Assembly: GCF_013179805.1 (NCBI RefSeq)
Contig: NZ_SRRZ01000102.1
Span: 1 to 27,961 of the forward strand
Direction: 5' to 3'
From: Microcoleus asticus IPMA8
GTDB taxonomy: Bacteria; Cyanobacteriota; Cyanobacteriia; Cyanobacteriales; Microcoleaceae
Length of the DNA stretch: 27,961 nucleotides
The translations under genes were made by a program, and so were the position numbers. Position 1 is the first letter of the stretch. The number at the start of each line of letters is the position of its first letter. Below, in pieces: positions 7,418-13,846 of the stretch. The notes beneath the pieces were generated by a model, which had not been told where the DNA came from, made no database searches, and worked only from the letters and a program-made list of their open reading frames with translations.

Positions 7418-10186
7418 ATGAAACGTCTGATCGTTTGCTGTGATGGAACTTGGAACAAACTAGATACTGAGTGCCCAACTAATGTGCTTAAGCTTGCCCA
7501 GGCAGTGACACGAACAGCCAGTGACGGGGTTCCGCAGATCGTGTTTTATGACGAGGGAATTGGAGTCGACAGTAACAAGATTGTGGGCGGAGTCACTGGG
7601 CTGGGAATCGATAAAAATATACAAGATGCCTATCGTTTTCTTTCTCTCAACTACGATCGCGGTGACGAAATCTATCTATTCGGGTTCAGTCGCGGTGCTT
7701 ACACAGTCAGGAGTCTAGCGGGGATGATCTATTGCTCCGGTCTCCTATCGCGCCGTTATATTACCAAGGCATCACAAGCTTACGAGCTTTACCGTGACCG
7801 AGGCGTTAAACCAAATGATGACCAAGCAAAGCGTTTCCGCAAAGATTACGGTAAAGATAACGGCGATAGCGTCCCGATTACCTTGCTCGGTTGTTTCGAC
7901 ACCGTTGGAGCTCTTGGTATTCCTCTGGTACCCGTCTTGAAGAAGTATGAAGAACCGCTCAAAAAAAGGTACAAATTCCACGACACCACTTTAAATAAGG
8001 ATATTGAGAATGCGTTGCACGCCGTTGCGATCGACGAAGTTCGCGCAATCTTTGATGTTACCTTGATGAAGAAAAATCCTGATGCCCCGAAGCAGAAGCT
8101 TCGTCAAGTTTGGTTTCCAGGCGAGCATGGCTGCATCGGCGGTGGTACGCCAGCATACCGCGGGTTATCAGATACTGTCTTGAAGTGGATGTTGGATCAA
8201 CTCAGTGACCTTGAATTGAAGCTTGAATTCGAGCCAGAGGCCATTAAGGATATCCAGCCTAATTATAAGGCTCCATTTCAAAACAATCCTGGGTTCTTCA
8301 AATTGGCAGGAATCAAGTGGCGCGAGGTGGGGGATACCATTGACGATCTTCATGAAAGCGCGATCGAGCGTTTTCAAAGCGCAGACATCCCGTACCACCC
8401 CAAGAATCTAGAACCGCTTTTATTATCTAATAAACCCTTAAAACTAATTGCAGAGGATAAAGAAGACTCGATCAAGATCCCGGCGGAATTGAGCCGTGGC
8501 AATCAATCAAATCTACAAGAACCAAAACGAGAAACAATTATGCCTTCAAAAAGAGACACCTCAAGAGACGGGCAGAAAAACAAAATCGAGACTTTGCTTT
8601 TAACTAACTTCAAGCCGCTTTGGAACTTCATTCAAAGCAACGAGGGGCTTAGCAAAAAAGTGAACAAAACCCTGATTAACAATGCCGTCTTAAAAATTCC
8701 AACTCGCCCCTATGCGTTTAGTACCATGTCTCCCTACACCTCTTGGGAGTCATTAAACGATCGCTCTTATTCGGGACTTCATCTACCGCCTACTGATTGG
8801 AAGCCTTTAACAAATAAAAGCTACGTAGGGGTTAATTTAAGCCCCACAGAGAATTTTGAAAAGAATCTCCCGCCTATTAAGGATTTGGAGGTATTGTACC
8901 GCAAAAAAGGAGGGAAGACGAAATATTCGGCCAAATCCTCTCTTATGTTCCCCTATTTCGTGCAATGGTTTACCGACAGTTTCCTGCGAACAGATCGACT
9001 GGATCACCGCAAAAATAGCTCCAACCACCACATCGATCTGTGTAACGTCTATGGGTTGAACGCAAATATTACTAAGCTGCTGAGATCTCATCAAGGAGGC
9101 AAGCTAAAGAGCCAAATTCTCAATGGCGAAGAATATCCTCCTTTTTACTATGATGAGAACGGACAGCCTAAGGAAGAATTCAAAGGAATTCCCCATCAAA
9201 TAGTCGGTGAATACGACGAAAAGAAATCGGATAAACTACCCTCTGAAAAGAGACAAAAATTATTTGCAATGGGGATAGAGTTAGAGCGGGTCAATGTGCA
9301 AATTGGCTATGTAATGCTCAACGTTCTTAGCTTAAGAGAACACAATCGCGTATGCGACCTCTTGGCAAAAAATTATCCAACTTGGGATGATGAACGTCTT
9401 TTCCAAACCGCCAGAAATATCGTGATGGCGGAGTTTCTGAAAATTGTGCTTGAGGATTATATCAACCACCTTACTCCCTATCACTTCCAATTCTTCACCG
9501 ATCCCCCAGCGTTTATTGATGAAAAATGGTATCGCAACAATTGGATGATGGTAGAATTTACTTTAGTTTATCGTTGGCATAGTATGCTGCCCGATAAGCT
9601 AATTCATGAGGGGAAGGAAATGTCTATGCCCGAGTCGATGTGGAACAATGATATGATCATTAACAAGGGTTTGGGAGCTATATTTGAAGAAACTTGTTCC
9701 CAACCAGCAGCGCAATTGGGTTTATTCAATACGCCTGATTTCCTAATTCCAACTGAGACAGCGAGCATTCGTGCAGGTCGTGCAGCCAAATTAAGAAGCT
9801 ACAACGATTACCGCGAACTGTGCAAGTATCCACGGGTGACCGATTTCAATCAAATTAGTGGCGATGAAGATGTCCAAAAAGAATTGAAACGATTGTACGG
9901 TCACGTAGACAACATTGAGTTGTATGTTGGACTCTACGCAGAAGATTTGCGGCCAAATTCAGCCTTACCTCCTTTAGTCGGACGACTGATAGGAATTGAT
10001 GCCTTTTCTGAAGCTTTCACCAATCCGCTGCTAGCAGAAAATGTCTTCAATCCAGAAACTTTTTCGCCAGTAGGTTGGGAAGAGATTATGAATACCAAGA
10101 CCCTCTCCCAAGTGCTAAATCGTAATGTTCCTCGCGGTAAAGAGTACAAAGTTTCTTTTTATAATGAGGGTTGGAAACCAGCTTAG
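7418..10186 (+). CDS. DUF2235/Tle1-type lipase fused to cyclooxygenase-like heme oxygenase
   Basis: A 922-residue two-domain protein without signal peptide. Residues 1-330: DUF2235 alpha/beta hydrolase (Tle1-like phospholipase family), opening LIVCCDGTWN, with nucleophile elbow GFSRG (Ser91), CFDTVGALG (Asp161) and VWFPGEHGCIGGG (His237), a complete triad. Residues 335-425: polar linker plus possible amphipathic helices. Residues 430-915: animal-type heme peroxidase of the COX/dioxygenase branch, nearly colinear with mammalian prostaglandin synthases: YTSWESL (440-446), FVQWFTDSFLRT (514-525), HHIDLCNVYG (537-546), LREHNRVCDLL (639-649), VEFTLVYRWHSMLPD (712-726). Tyr718 and His721 match the COX radical tyrosine (Tyr385) and proximal heme ligand (His388); Ser864 sits near the Ser530 position. 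The distal peroxidase His (COX 207) is Asp520, and the Arg120 position is not Arg. It lacks the EGF-like module. Inferred role: release an acyl chain and oxygenate it. Start: ATG after AGAGAG. Confidence 0.9.
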   Translation: MKRLIVCCDGTWNKLDTECPTNVLKLAQAVTRTASDGVPQIVFYDEGIGVDSNKIVGGVTGLGIDKNIQDAYRFLSLNYDRGDEIYLFGFSRGAYTVRSLAGMIYCSGLLSRRYITKASQAYELYRDRGVKPNDDQAKRFRKDYGKDNGDSVPITLLGCFDTVGALGIPLVPVLKKYEEPLKKRYKFHDTTLNKDIENALHAVAIDEVRAIFDVTLMKKNPDAPKQKLRQVWFPGEHGCIGGGTPAYRGLSDTVLKWMLDQLSDLELKLEFEPEAIKDIQPNYKAPFQNNPGFFKLAGIKWREVGDTIDDLHESAIERFQSADIPYHPKNLEPLLLSNKPLKLIAEDKEDSIKIPAELSRGNQSNLQEPKRETIMPSKRDTSRDGQKNKIETLLLTNFKPLWNFIQSNEGLSKKVNKTLINNAVLKIPTRPYAFSTMSPYTSWESLNDRSYSGLHLPPTDWKPLTNKSYVGVNLSPTENFEKNLPPIKDLEVLYRKKGGKTKYSAKSSLMFPYFVQWFTDSFLRTDRLDHRKNSSNHHIDLCNVYGLNANITKLLRSHQGGKLKSQILNGEEYPPFYYDENGQPKEEFKGIPHQIVGEYDEKKSDKLPSEKRQKLFAMGIELERVNVQIGYVMLNVLSLREHNRVCDLLAKNYPTWDDERLFQTARNIVMAEFLKIVLEDYINHLTPYHFQFFTDPPAFIDEKWYRNNWMMVEFTLVYRWHSMLPDKLIHEGKEMSMPESMWNNDMIINKGLGAIFEETCSQPAAQLGLFNTPDFLIPTETASIRAGRAAKLRSYNDYRELCKYPRVTDFNQISGDEDVQKELKRLYGHVDNIELYVGLYAEDLRPNSALPPLVGRLIGIDAFSEAFTNPLLAENVFNPETFSPVGWEEIMNTKTLSQVLNRNVPRGKEYKVSFYNEGWKPA

Positions 10187-10194
10187 AGCCTTGC

Positions 10195-10239
10195 ATGGTT
10201 CATGGTATTGTAAAAATTAGGCAATTAACCATGAACCAT
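10195..10239. repeat. Hairpin with perfect 12-bp stem after the lipase-COX gene
   Basis: ATGGTTCATGGT (10195-10206) and ACCATGAACCAT (10228-10239) are exact complements around a 21-nt loop, 8 nt past the stop codon. No T-run follows, so it is not a standard intrinsic terminator; it could stabilise the mRNA end or weaken read-through into the catalase-related gene. Confidence 0.7.
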
Positions 10240-10298
10240 CAACAATCAACAAACCAAGCTTGATATCAATTCCGATTGCACGAGCGACATGATAGTTC

Positions 10299-10359
10299 GG
10301 ACACGGCAGTGCCGTGTCCCTACCCCGATTAATTGTAGGGACACGGCACTGCCGTGTCC
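10299..10359. repeat. 25-bp inverted repeat built from two 21-nt palindromes
   Basis: Arms at 10299-10323 and 10335-10359 are perfect complements around an 11-nt spacer. Each arm itself contains a palindrome, GGACACGGCA-N-TGCCGTGTCC, with N = G in the first and C in the second. The element fills the gap between the lipase-COX and catalase-related genes. Its GC-rich form resembles the mobile REP/MITE-like palindromes scattered in cyanobacterial spacers; as RNA it would make a strong cruciform-like fold. Confidence 0.85.
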
Positions 10360-10406
10360 TGATGGTTCGACACCGATCGCCCTAATCAGCTTTGCAAAGG
10401 TTTTTT

Positions 10407-11609
10407 ATGAGCAAGAAGTTATTTACCGAATATCCCGAACAGGACGAACGCAAATACTACGATCTTTTGGTTGAGCAGGCCAAGCTTCGGATGGATAATC
10501 TTTACGGGGATAAGGAGCGGGCGCTGCGAGATACTCACGCCAAAACTCATGCGTGCGTTAAAGGAACTCTGGAAATTTTTGACTTCGATCAGCAAGCGAT
10601 TAAACAGGAATTGGGAAAACGCGCTTCGTTAACTTCTTCGCAACTCAATGCTATTTCCCTTAAGCAAGGTTTGCTAGCAAAACCCAAAGAATATCCTGTT
10701 TGGTTGCGATTTGCTAACGGGGCTACCAAAGTATACCCTGATTACCAAAAAGATTCCCGCTCAATGTCAGTGAAAGTGATGGGGGTGGAAGGGGAACGAC
10801 TCGCGCAAAGCCACGAGTCAAACACCCAGGACATCATTGTTCACAATTCAGAGATATTTGTGAGCCAAACCATCAAAGACTACTACGGCTTTTTTTCTGC
10901 TCTGGTTGAATCACCAGAGACATTGAAAAAGTGGCTAATGCGACATCCCAGACACTTTTTAGCTGTCTCAACGCTTACGGGTAGCCGGACTCCGAAGAGT
11001 TTGCTAACAGCCAAATATTGGAGCGGTTCACCCTCTGCTTTGGGTCTCAATCCCGATTTCGATCCCTCGCAACCTGGTGTAGTTCCTGTCGAATATCCGG
11101 CTGTAATTAAGTATGGGTTTACTCCGGTTTCATGCAAACCACCGCACGAGATAATTCCAGAACAATCTCGACCGGGAATTCCTAAAATTCCCTTTGTCGA
11201 TCGCGCTAAAGCCTTGGGTTTAGATCCCAATAAACCAGACAATTATTACCGGAACGATCTAATTCAAGCCTTGGCGAAACCTGATGCCCAATATTGGTGG
11301 GATTTTGGCATTCAGTTCCAAACCAGCCTAAAAATGCCGATCGACGATGGCATCAATGTCTGGAAGGAACAGGAATCACCCTTCTTGAGAGTAGGTCGTC
11401 TCACTGTCAAGCATCAGATTATTGATTATGAAAAACAATCTGATTTCAACGAAAACCTGAGATATTCTCCCTGGAACGGCTTAGCAGTTCATCGTCCAGT
11501 AGGCGCGATCAATCGGATACGCGGTGTTGTTTACCCTGTTGTAGCGAATTATCGCCTTCAAAAGCGAGGTCTTGTCCACCAAGAACCAACCGGAGAAGAA
11601 ACTTTTTAA
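10407..11609 (+). CDS. Catalase-related hemoprotein, allene-oxide-synthase-like
   Basis: 400 residues from ATG 10407, preceded by AAAGG at 10396-10400 (an in-frame TTG at 10392 is less likely). Catalase-fold landmarks in order: RDTHAKTHAC (41-50) with distal His44; VWLRFANG (98-105); RSMSVKVMG (118-126), matching the catalase R-G-F-A-V-K-F strand; QDIIVHNSEIF (141-151), matching D-L-V-G-N-N-T-P-I-F with Asn147; and R-x3-Y (Arg372, Tyr376) as proximal heme ligand in INRIRGVVY. The residue before the distal His is Thr43; catalases have Val there, and coral allene oxide synthase has Thr, which blocks catalase action. So a fatty-acid hydroperoxide or peroxide-metabolising role is more likely than H2O2 dismutation. 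It lies 220 bp after the lipase-COX gene, same strand, and probably uses its product. Shorter than true catalases (~480+). Confidence 0.85.
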   Translation: MSKKLFTEYPEQDERKYYDLLVEQAKLRMDNLYGDKERALRDTHAKTHACVKGTLEIFDFDQQAIKQELGKRASLTSSQLNAISLKQGLLAKPKEYPVWLRFANGATKVYPDYQKDSRSMSVKVMGVEGERLAQSHESNTQDIIVHNSEIFVSQTIKDYYGFFSALVESPETLKKWLMRHPRHFLAVSTLTGSRTPKSLLTAKYWSGSPSALGLNPDFDPSQPGVVPVEYPAVIKYGFTPVSCKPPHEIIPEQSRPGIPKIPFVDRAKALGLDPNKPDNYYRNDLIQALAKPDAQYWWDFGIQFQTSLKMPIDDGINVWKEQESPFLRVGRLTVKHQIIDYEKQSDFNENLRYSPWNGLAVHRPVGAINRIRGVVYPVVANYRLQKRGLVHQEPTGEETF

Positions 11610-11703
11610 GGGAATAATTTGAGGCTGGGACATCATTTAATGCCATCAGGCAGGTGTCGTCTGAGCAAATGGCAACTCAAAGAAGTTAACAAGCGAAACC
11701 TTC

Positions 11704-11734
11704 AAAAAATCCCATCCCTTTTTAGGGGGTGGGA
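11704..11734 (-). terminator. Intrinsic terminator for rpsD
   Basis: On the minus strand a 9-10-bp GC-rich stem (TCCCACCCCC pairing with AGGGATGGGA, one G-T pair) is followed immediately by six T residues (plus-strand A-run 11704-11709). It lies about 135 nt past the rpsD stop codon. The same stem lies 100 nt past the plus-strand catalase-related gene but has no T-run in that direction. Confidence 0.7.
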
Positions 11735-11775
11735 GTGTTGAAAATTATGAACTCTTAGTCTCATTATTCAGTAGC

Positions 11776-11817
11776 AATTAATCAATAACTGGGTTCGTAC
11801 CCAATTATTAATTATTC
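11776..11817. repeat. Long AT-rich hairpin between convergent genes
   Basis: Arms 11776-11794 and 11799-11817 pair around a TCGT loop with a perfect TGGGT/ACCCA top and about three mismatches over 19 bp. It sits between the convergent catalase-related and rpsD genes and may end or stabilise either transcript. Confidence 0.55.
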
Positions 11818-11829
11818 TGCTAGCAACCA

Positions 11830-11866
11830 ACTGATGACTAATGACCAACGACTGATGACTAATAAC
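11830..11866. repeat. Two 16-bp direct repeats abutting the rpsD stop
   Basis: ACTGATGACTAATGAC (11830-11845) recurs at 11851-11866 with one base changed. The TGACTAATGAC motif appears again at about 13372-13390, so it belongs to a short-repeat family spread through spacers of this genome. Confidence 0.7.
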
Positions 11867-12475
11867 TTAAGCTTGCCGCGAGTAGTATTCCACAACTAGC
11901 AGTTCGTTAATCTGTAGAGCAATCCACTCGCGTTCGATAACGCCATTAACTTTGCCAACCAGTTTTTGCTTATCAAATTCCAAGTGATTCGGCAAGTGAG
12001 CCAAGCCTGGGTCTTTGAGATTAGCTTCTACCATTGTGCGCGAGCGCTCTCTATTTTTCACCGCAACTACATCACCAGGCTTGCACTGATAGCTGGCGAT
12101 ATTGACTTCACGGTCGTTGACAGTTATGTGACCGTGATTTACCAATTGTCTAGCGGACGGAATGGTTGGAGCCATTCCCATCCGAAACACAGTATTGTCC
12201 AAGCGCATTTCCAAAAATTGCAGTAACACTTGACCTGTGGAGCCCGTGACACGGCGGGCTTTGCGGACGTAACGGAGCAGTTGGCGTTCCGTCACACCGT
12301 AATTGAAACGGAGTTTTTGCTTTTCTTGCAAGCGAACCGCATACTCAGAGAGCTTTTTGCGGTTTTGACCGTGCTGTCCAGGCGGATAATCTCGTCTGGG
12401 GGTTTTGCGGGTTAGACCCGGCAACTCTTTCAGGCGACGGACGATTCTCAATCGGGGGCCTCGATATCGAGACAT
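11867..12475 (-). CDS. rpsD: 30S ribosomal protein S4
   Basis: Primary 16S rRNA-binding protein of the small subunit. 202 residues, the normal length for cyanobacteria and chloroplasts. It starts MSRYRGPRLRIVRRLKELPGL, here given as MSRYRGPRLRIVRR then LKELPGL, typical of the plastid/cyanobacterial form without zinc-ribbon cysteines, followed by RRDYPPGQHGQNRKKLSEY, and the S4 RNA-binding domain near 90-155 (LEMRLDNTVFRMGMAPTIPS, then ARQLVNHGHITVNDREVNI). The ATG is preceded by GAGAGGA at good distance. It is monocistronic here, as commonly seen in cyanobacteria, with its own probable promoter and terminator. Confidence 0.98.
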   Translation of the reverse strand: MSRYRGPRLRIVRRLKELPGLTRKTPRRDYPPGQHGQNRKKLSEYAVRLQEKQKLRFNYGVTERQLLRYVRKARRVTGSTGQVLLQFLEMRLDNTVFRMGMAPTIPSARQLVNHGHITVNDREVNIASYQCKPGDVVAVKNRERSRTMVEANLKDPGLAHLPNHLEFDKQKLVGKVNGVIEREWIALQINELLVVEYYSRQA

Positions 12476-12521
12476 TTATTTTCCTCTCTAATATCTGTAT
12501 GCAATTTTATGCAGACTCTAT

Positions 12522-12551
12522 ATTATATGTTGGTAACGATCAAAAATCCAA
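12522..12551 (-). promoter_or_regulatory. Probable rpsD promoter
   Basis: On the minus strand a consensus TATAAT (12527-12522) is 18 nt from TTGGAT (12551-12546), a four-of-six match to TTGACA. Transcription would begin near 12515, giving a leader of about 40 nt before the ATG at 12475. It overlaps the 5' part of a plus-strand open frame, which argues that that frame is not translated this far upstream. Confidence 0.5.
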
Positions 12552-12670
12552 CAAAGATCGATAAAAAACGATCGACCGCAGCGCGAGCCATAATGTGGGG
12601 TAAATTCTCAAGGAAAAGCCGATCGCTCGATCGCCCCAATCAGCCAAAAAAACTCACTATTCGATCTGCC

Positions 12671-13297
12671 ATGCACAATCGCAATTTTTCCCGCACTTCT
12701 TCCCCAAAGCCAGCACCGACAGGCTCAAACCCTACCGCGCGCTGGATATTGGCTCTCGGCACGCAGCTAGCAGCACTCGGTTTGTTGGCCAGTGCACTGC
12801 CAATCTCGCCAGCATCAGCCATCACTATTAGAATCCCTCGCAATAGGAATCCCTATCGCGTCTGCGCCCTGGAACTAATCGAAGCCGGAGTGGGCGCCGA
12901 GGCAGCCGCCTCCGCTTGTGCTGACGCCCTCCGCCCCCGCGACATATCTAAATGCGCTCTCCAAATCAACCGCAAAACCAATATTTCTGGTGTCGAAGCG
13001 CTCTCTAGCTGTCGGCGGGTGAGGCGTCCCGCCGAATTGGCTACTTGCGTAGTGAATATTAACGGCAAAACTCGAACTCAACCTGCGGCTCCCCTGTTAG
13101 TGCTCGATGGGTGTCGCCGCAGTTTATTGCCACAACAGTTTGCTGAATGCGTAGTCGGTTTGAGCGGCAGGCTCGACTTTCCCACTGACAGGTTAATCGC
13201 CACTTGTCTCGACCCGAGGGACACAGTGAGCTTGGACGGGCGTCCTGCACCTACTCCTCCTGTGGAGCTAATTTCACCGCCTTCGCTGCCCAATTAA
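12671..13297 (+). CDS. Secreted protein with regularly spaced cysteine repeats
   Basis: Not a recognised family. The frame opens at 12509, but the stretch before 12671 covers the rpsD promoter and is basic and unstructured; ATG 12671 gives 208 residues with an N-terminal signal peptide (hydrophobic 24-45, likely cleavage after ASA at residue 50). The mature part has eight Cys at 65, 83, 95, 114, 126, 148, 160 and 179. Three pairs are exactly 12 apart (83-95, 114-126, 148-160) and the other gaps are 18-22, so it is a tandem repeat of roughly 31 residues with motifs such as KCALQINRKT, TCVVNINGKT and ECVVGLSGR. The tail is Pro-rich. Disulfide-linked periplasmic or surface role is inference. No membrane anchor beyond the signal peptide. 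Confidence 0.65.
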   Translation: MHNRNFSRTSSPKPAPTGSNPTARWILALGTQLAALGLLASALPISPASAITIRIPRNRNPYRVCALELIEAGVGAEAAASACADALRPRDISKCALQINRKTNISGVEALSSCRRVRRPAELATCVVNINGKTRTQPAAPLLVLDGCRRSLLPQQFAECVVGLSGRLDFPTDRLIATCLDPRDTVSLDGRPAPTPPVELISPPSLPN

Positions 13298-13301
13298 TCA
13301 C

Positions 13302-13371
13302 TGTTGACTGTTAACTGTTGACTGTTAACTGTTGACTGTTGACTGTTGACTGTTGACTGTTAACTGTTAAC
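13302..13371. repeat. Ten tandem heptamers TGTTRAC
   Basis: Ten uninterrupted 7-bp units, TGTTGAC or TGTTAAC, in the order G A G A G G G G A A at the fifth base, followed by TGAC and two TAATGAC units to about 13390. This is the short tandemly repeated repetitive (STRR) type known from filamentous cyanobacteria. It fills the gap between the Cys-repeat gene and the rhodanese gene; TGTTAAC/GTTAAC parts are locally palindromic. Confidence 0.95.
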
Positions 13372-13406
13372 TGACTAATGACTAATGACTACTTTTTTAT
13401 AATCAA

Positions 13407-13754
13407 ATGTCAGAAATTTTTGCTCAAATTACAGTCGAAGAATTAGGTCGCCAATTAGCAGAAACCAATGCTGAGAAATTGCAGCTTGTAGACGTGCGGG
13501 AACCTCACGAAATTGAACTCGCGGCGCTGCCGGGATTTGTAGCTTTTCCGTTGAGCGAGTTTGCCGAATGGTCTGGTGAAATTGACGCTAGACTCGATCG
13601 CGACAAAGAAACCCTAGTTCTGTGCCATCACGGAGTGCGATCGGCTCAAATGTGCCACTGGTTAGCCGAGCGAGGATTTACCAACGTTAAAAATATCGTT
13701 GGCGGTATCGATGCTTACTCAATGGTGGTCGATCGAAGCGTTCCCCGCTATTAA
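13407..13754 (+). CDS. Single-domain rhodanese
   Basis: 115 residues forming one complete rhodanese domain: LVDVREPHEIELAALPGF (27-44) with the DVRE strand-turn, then VLCHHGVRSAQMCHWL with active-site Cys73 in a C-x4-R-S loop, and the ending GFTNVKNIVGGIDAYS. Such proteins carry sulfur as a persulfide on the Cys, moving sulfane sulfur between donors and acceptors in the cytosol; the C-H-H-G-V-R-S loop suits this rather than Cdc25 phosphatase activity. Common in cyanobacteria as a stand-alone gene; the acceptor is unknown. The gene starts just after the heptamer array, so its promoter must lie within or before the repeats. Confidence 0.93.
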   Translation: MSEIFAQITVEELGRQLAETNAEKLQLVDVREPHEIELAALPGFVAFPLSEFAEWSGEIDARLDRDKETLVLCHHGVRSAQMCHWLAERGFTNVKNIVGGIDAYSMVVDRSVPRY

Positions 13755-13786
13755 CCTCAAATCCAGTTCTGAACTATCGTTTTCTT

Positions 13787-13810
13787 CAGAGTCCGCGCGG
13801 GCGGACTTTG
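13787..13810. terminator. Hairpin between convergent rhodanese and GGDEF genes
   Basis: A 10-bp stem, CAGAGTCCGC (13787-13796) with GCGGACTTTG (13801-13810), one G-T pair, GCGG loop. It lies 33 nt past the rhodanese stop and 37 nt past the stop of the minus-strand gene, fitting a shared bidirectional terminator, though the T-run is weak on both sides. Confidence 0.5.
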
Positions 13811-13846
13811 TATGTGTAGAAACGAATTATATTCCCCCGGGATTAG

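Noticed and set aside
7418..8400. Type VI secretion effector reading of the DUF2235 domain
   Set aside because: No VgrG, PAAR, Hcp or immunity gene is nearby and cyanobacteria of this type are not known for T6SS; fusion to an oxygenase favours an intracellular lipid-processing role.
10407..11609. Ordinary H2O2 catalase
   Set aside because: Too short, Thr instead of Val before the distal His, and the sequence fits the catalase-related subgroup.
13302..13390. Possible CRISPR array
   Set aside because: Units are 7 bp and contiguous with no spacers, so it is a simple tandem repeat.
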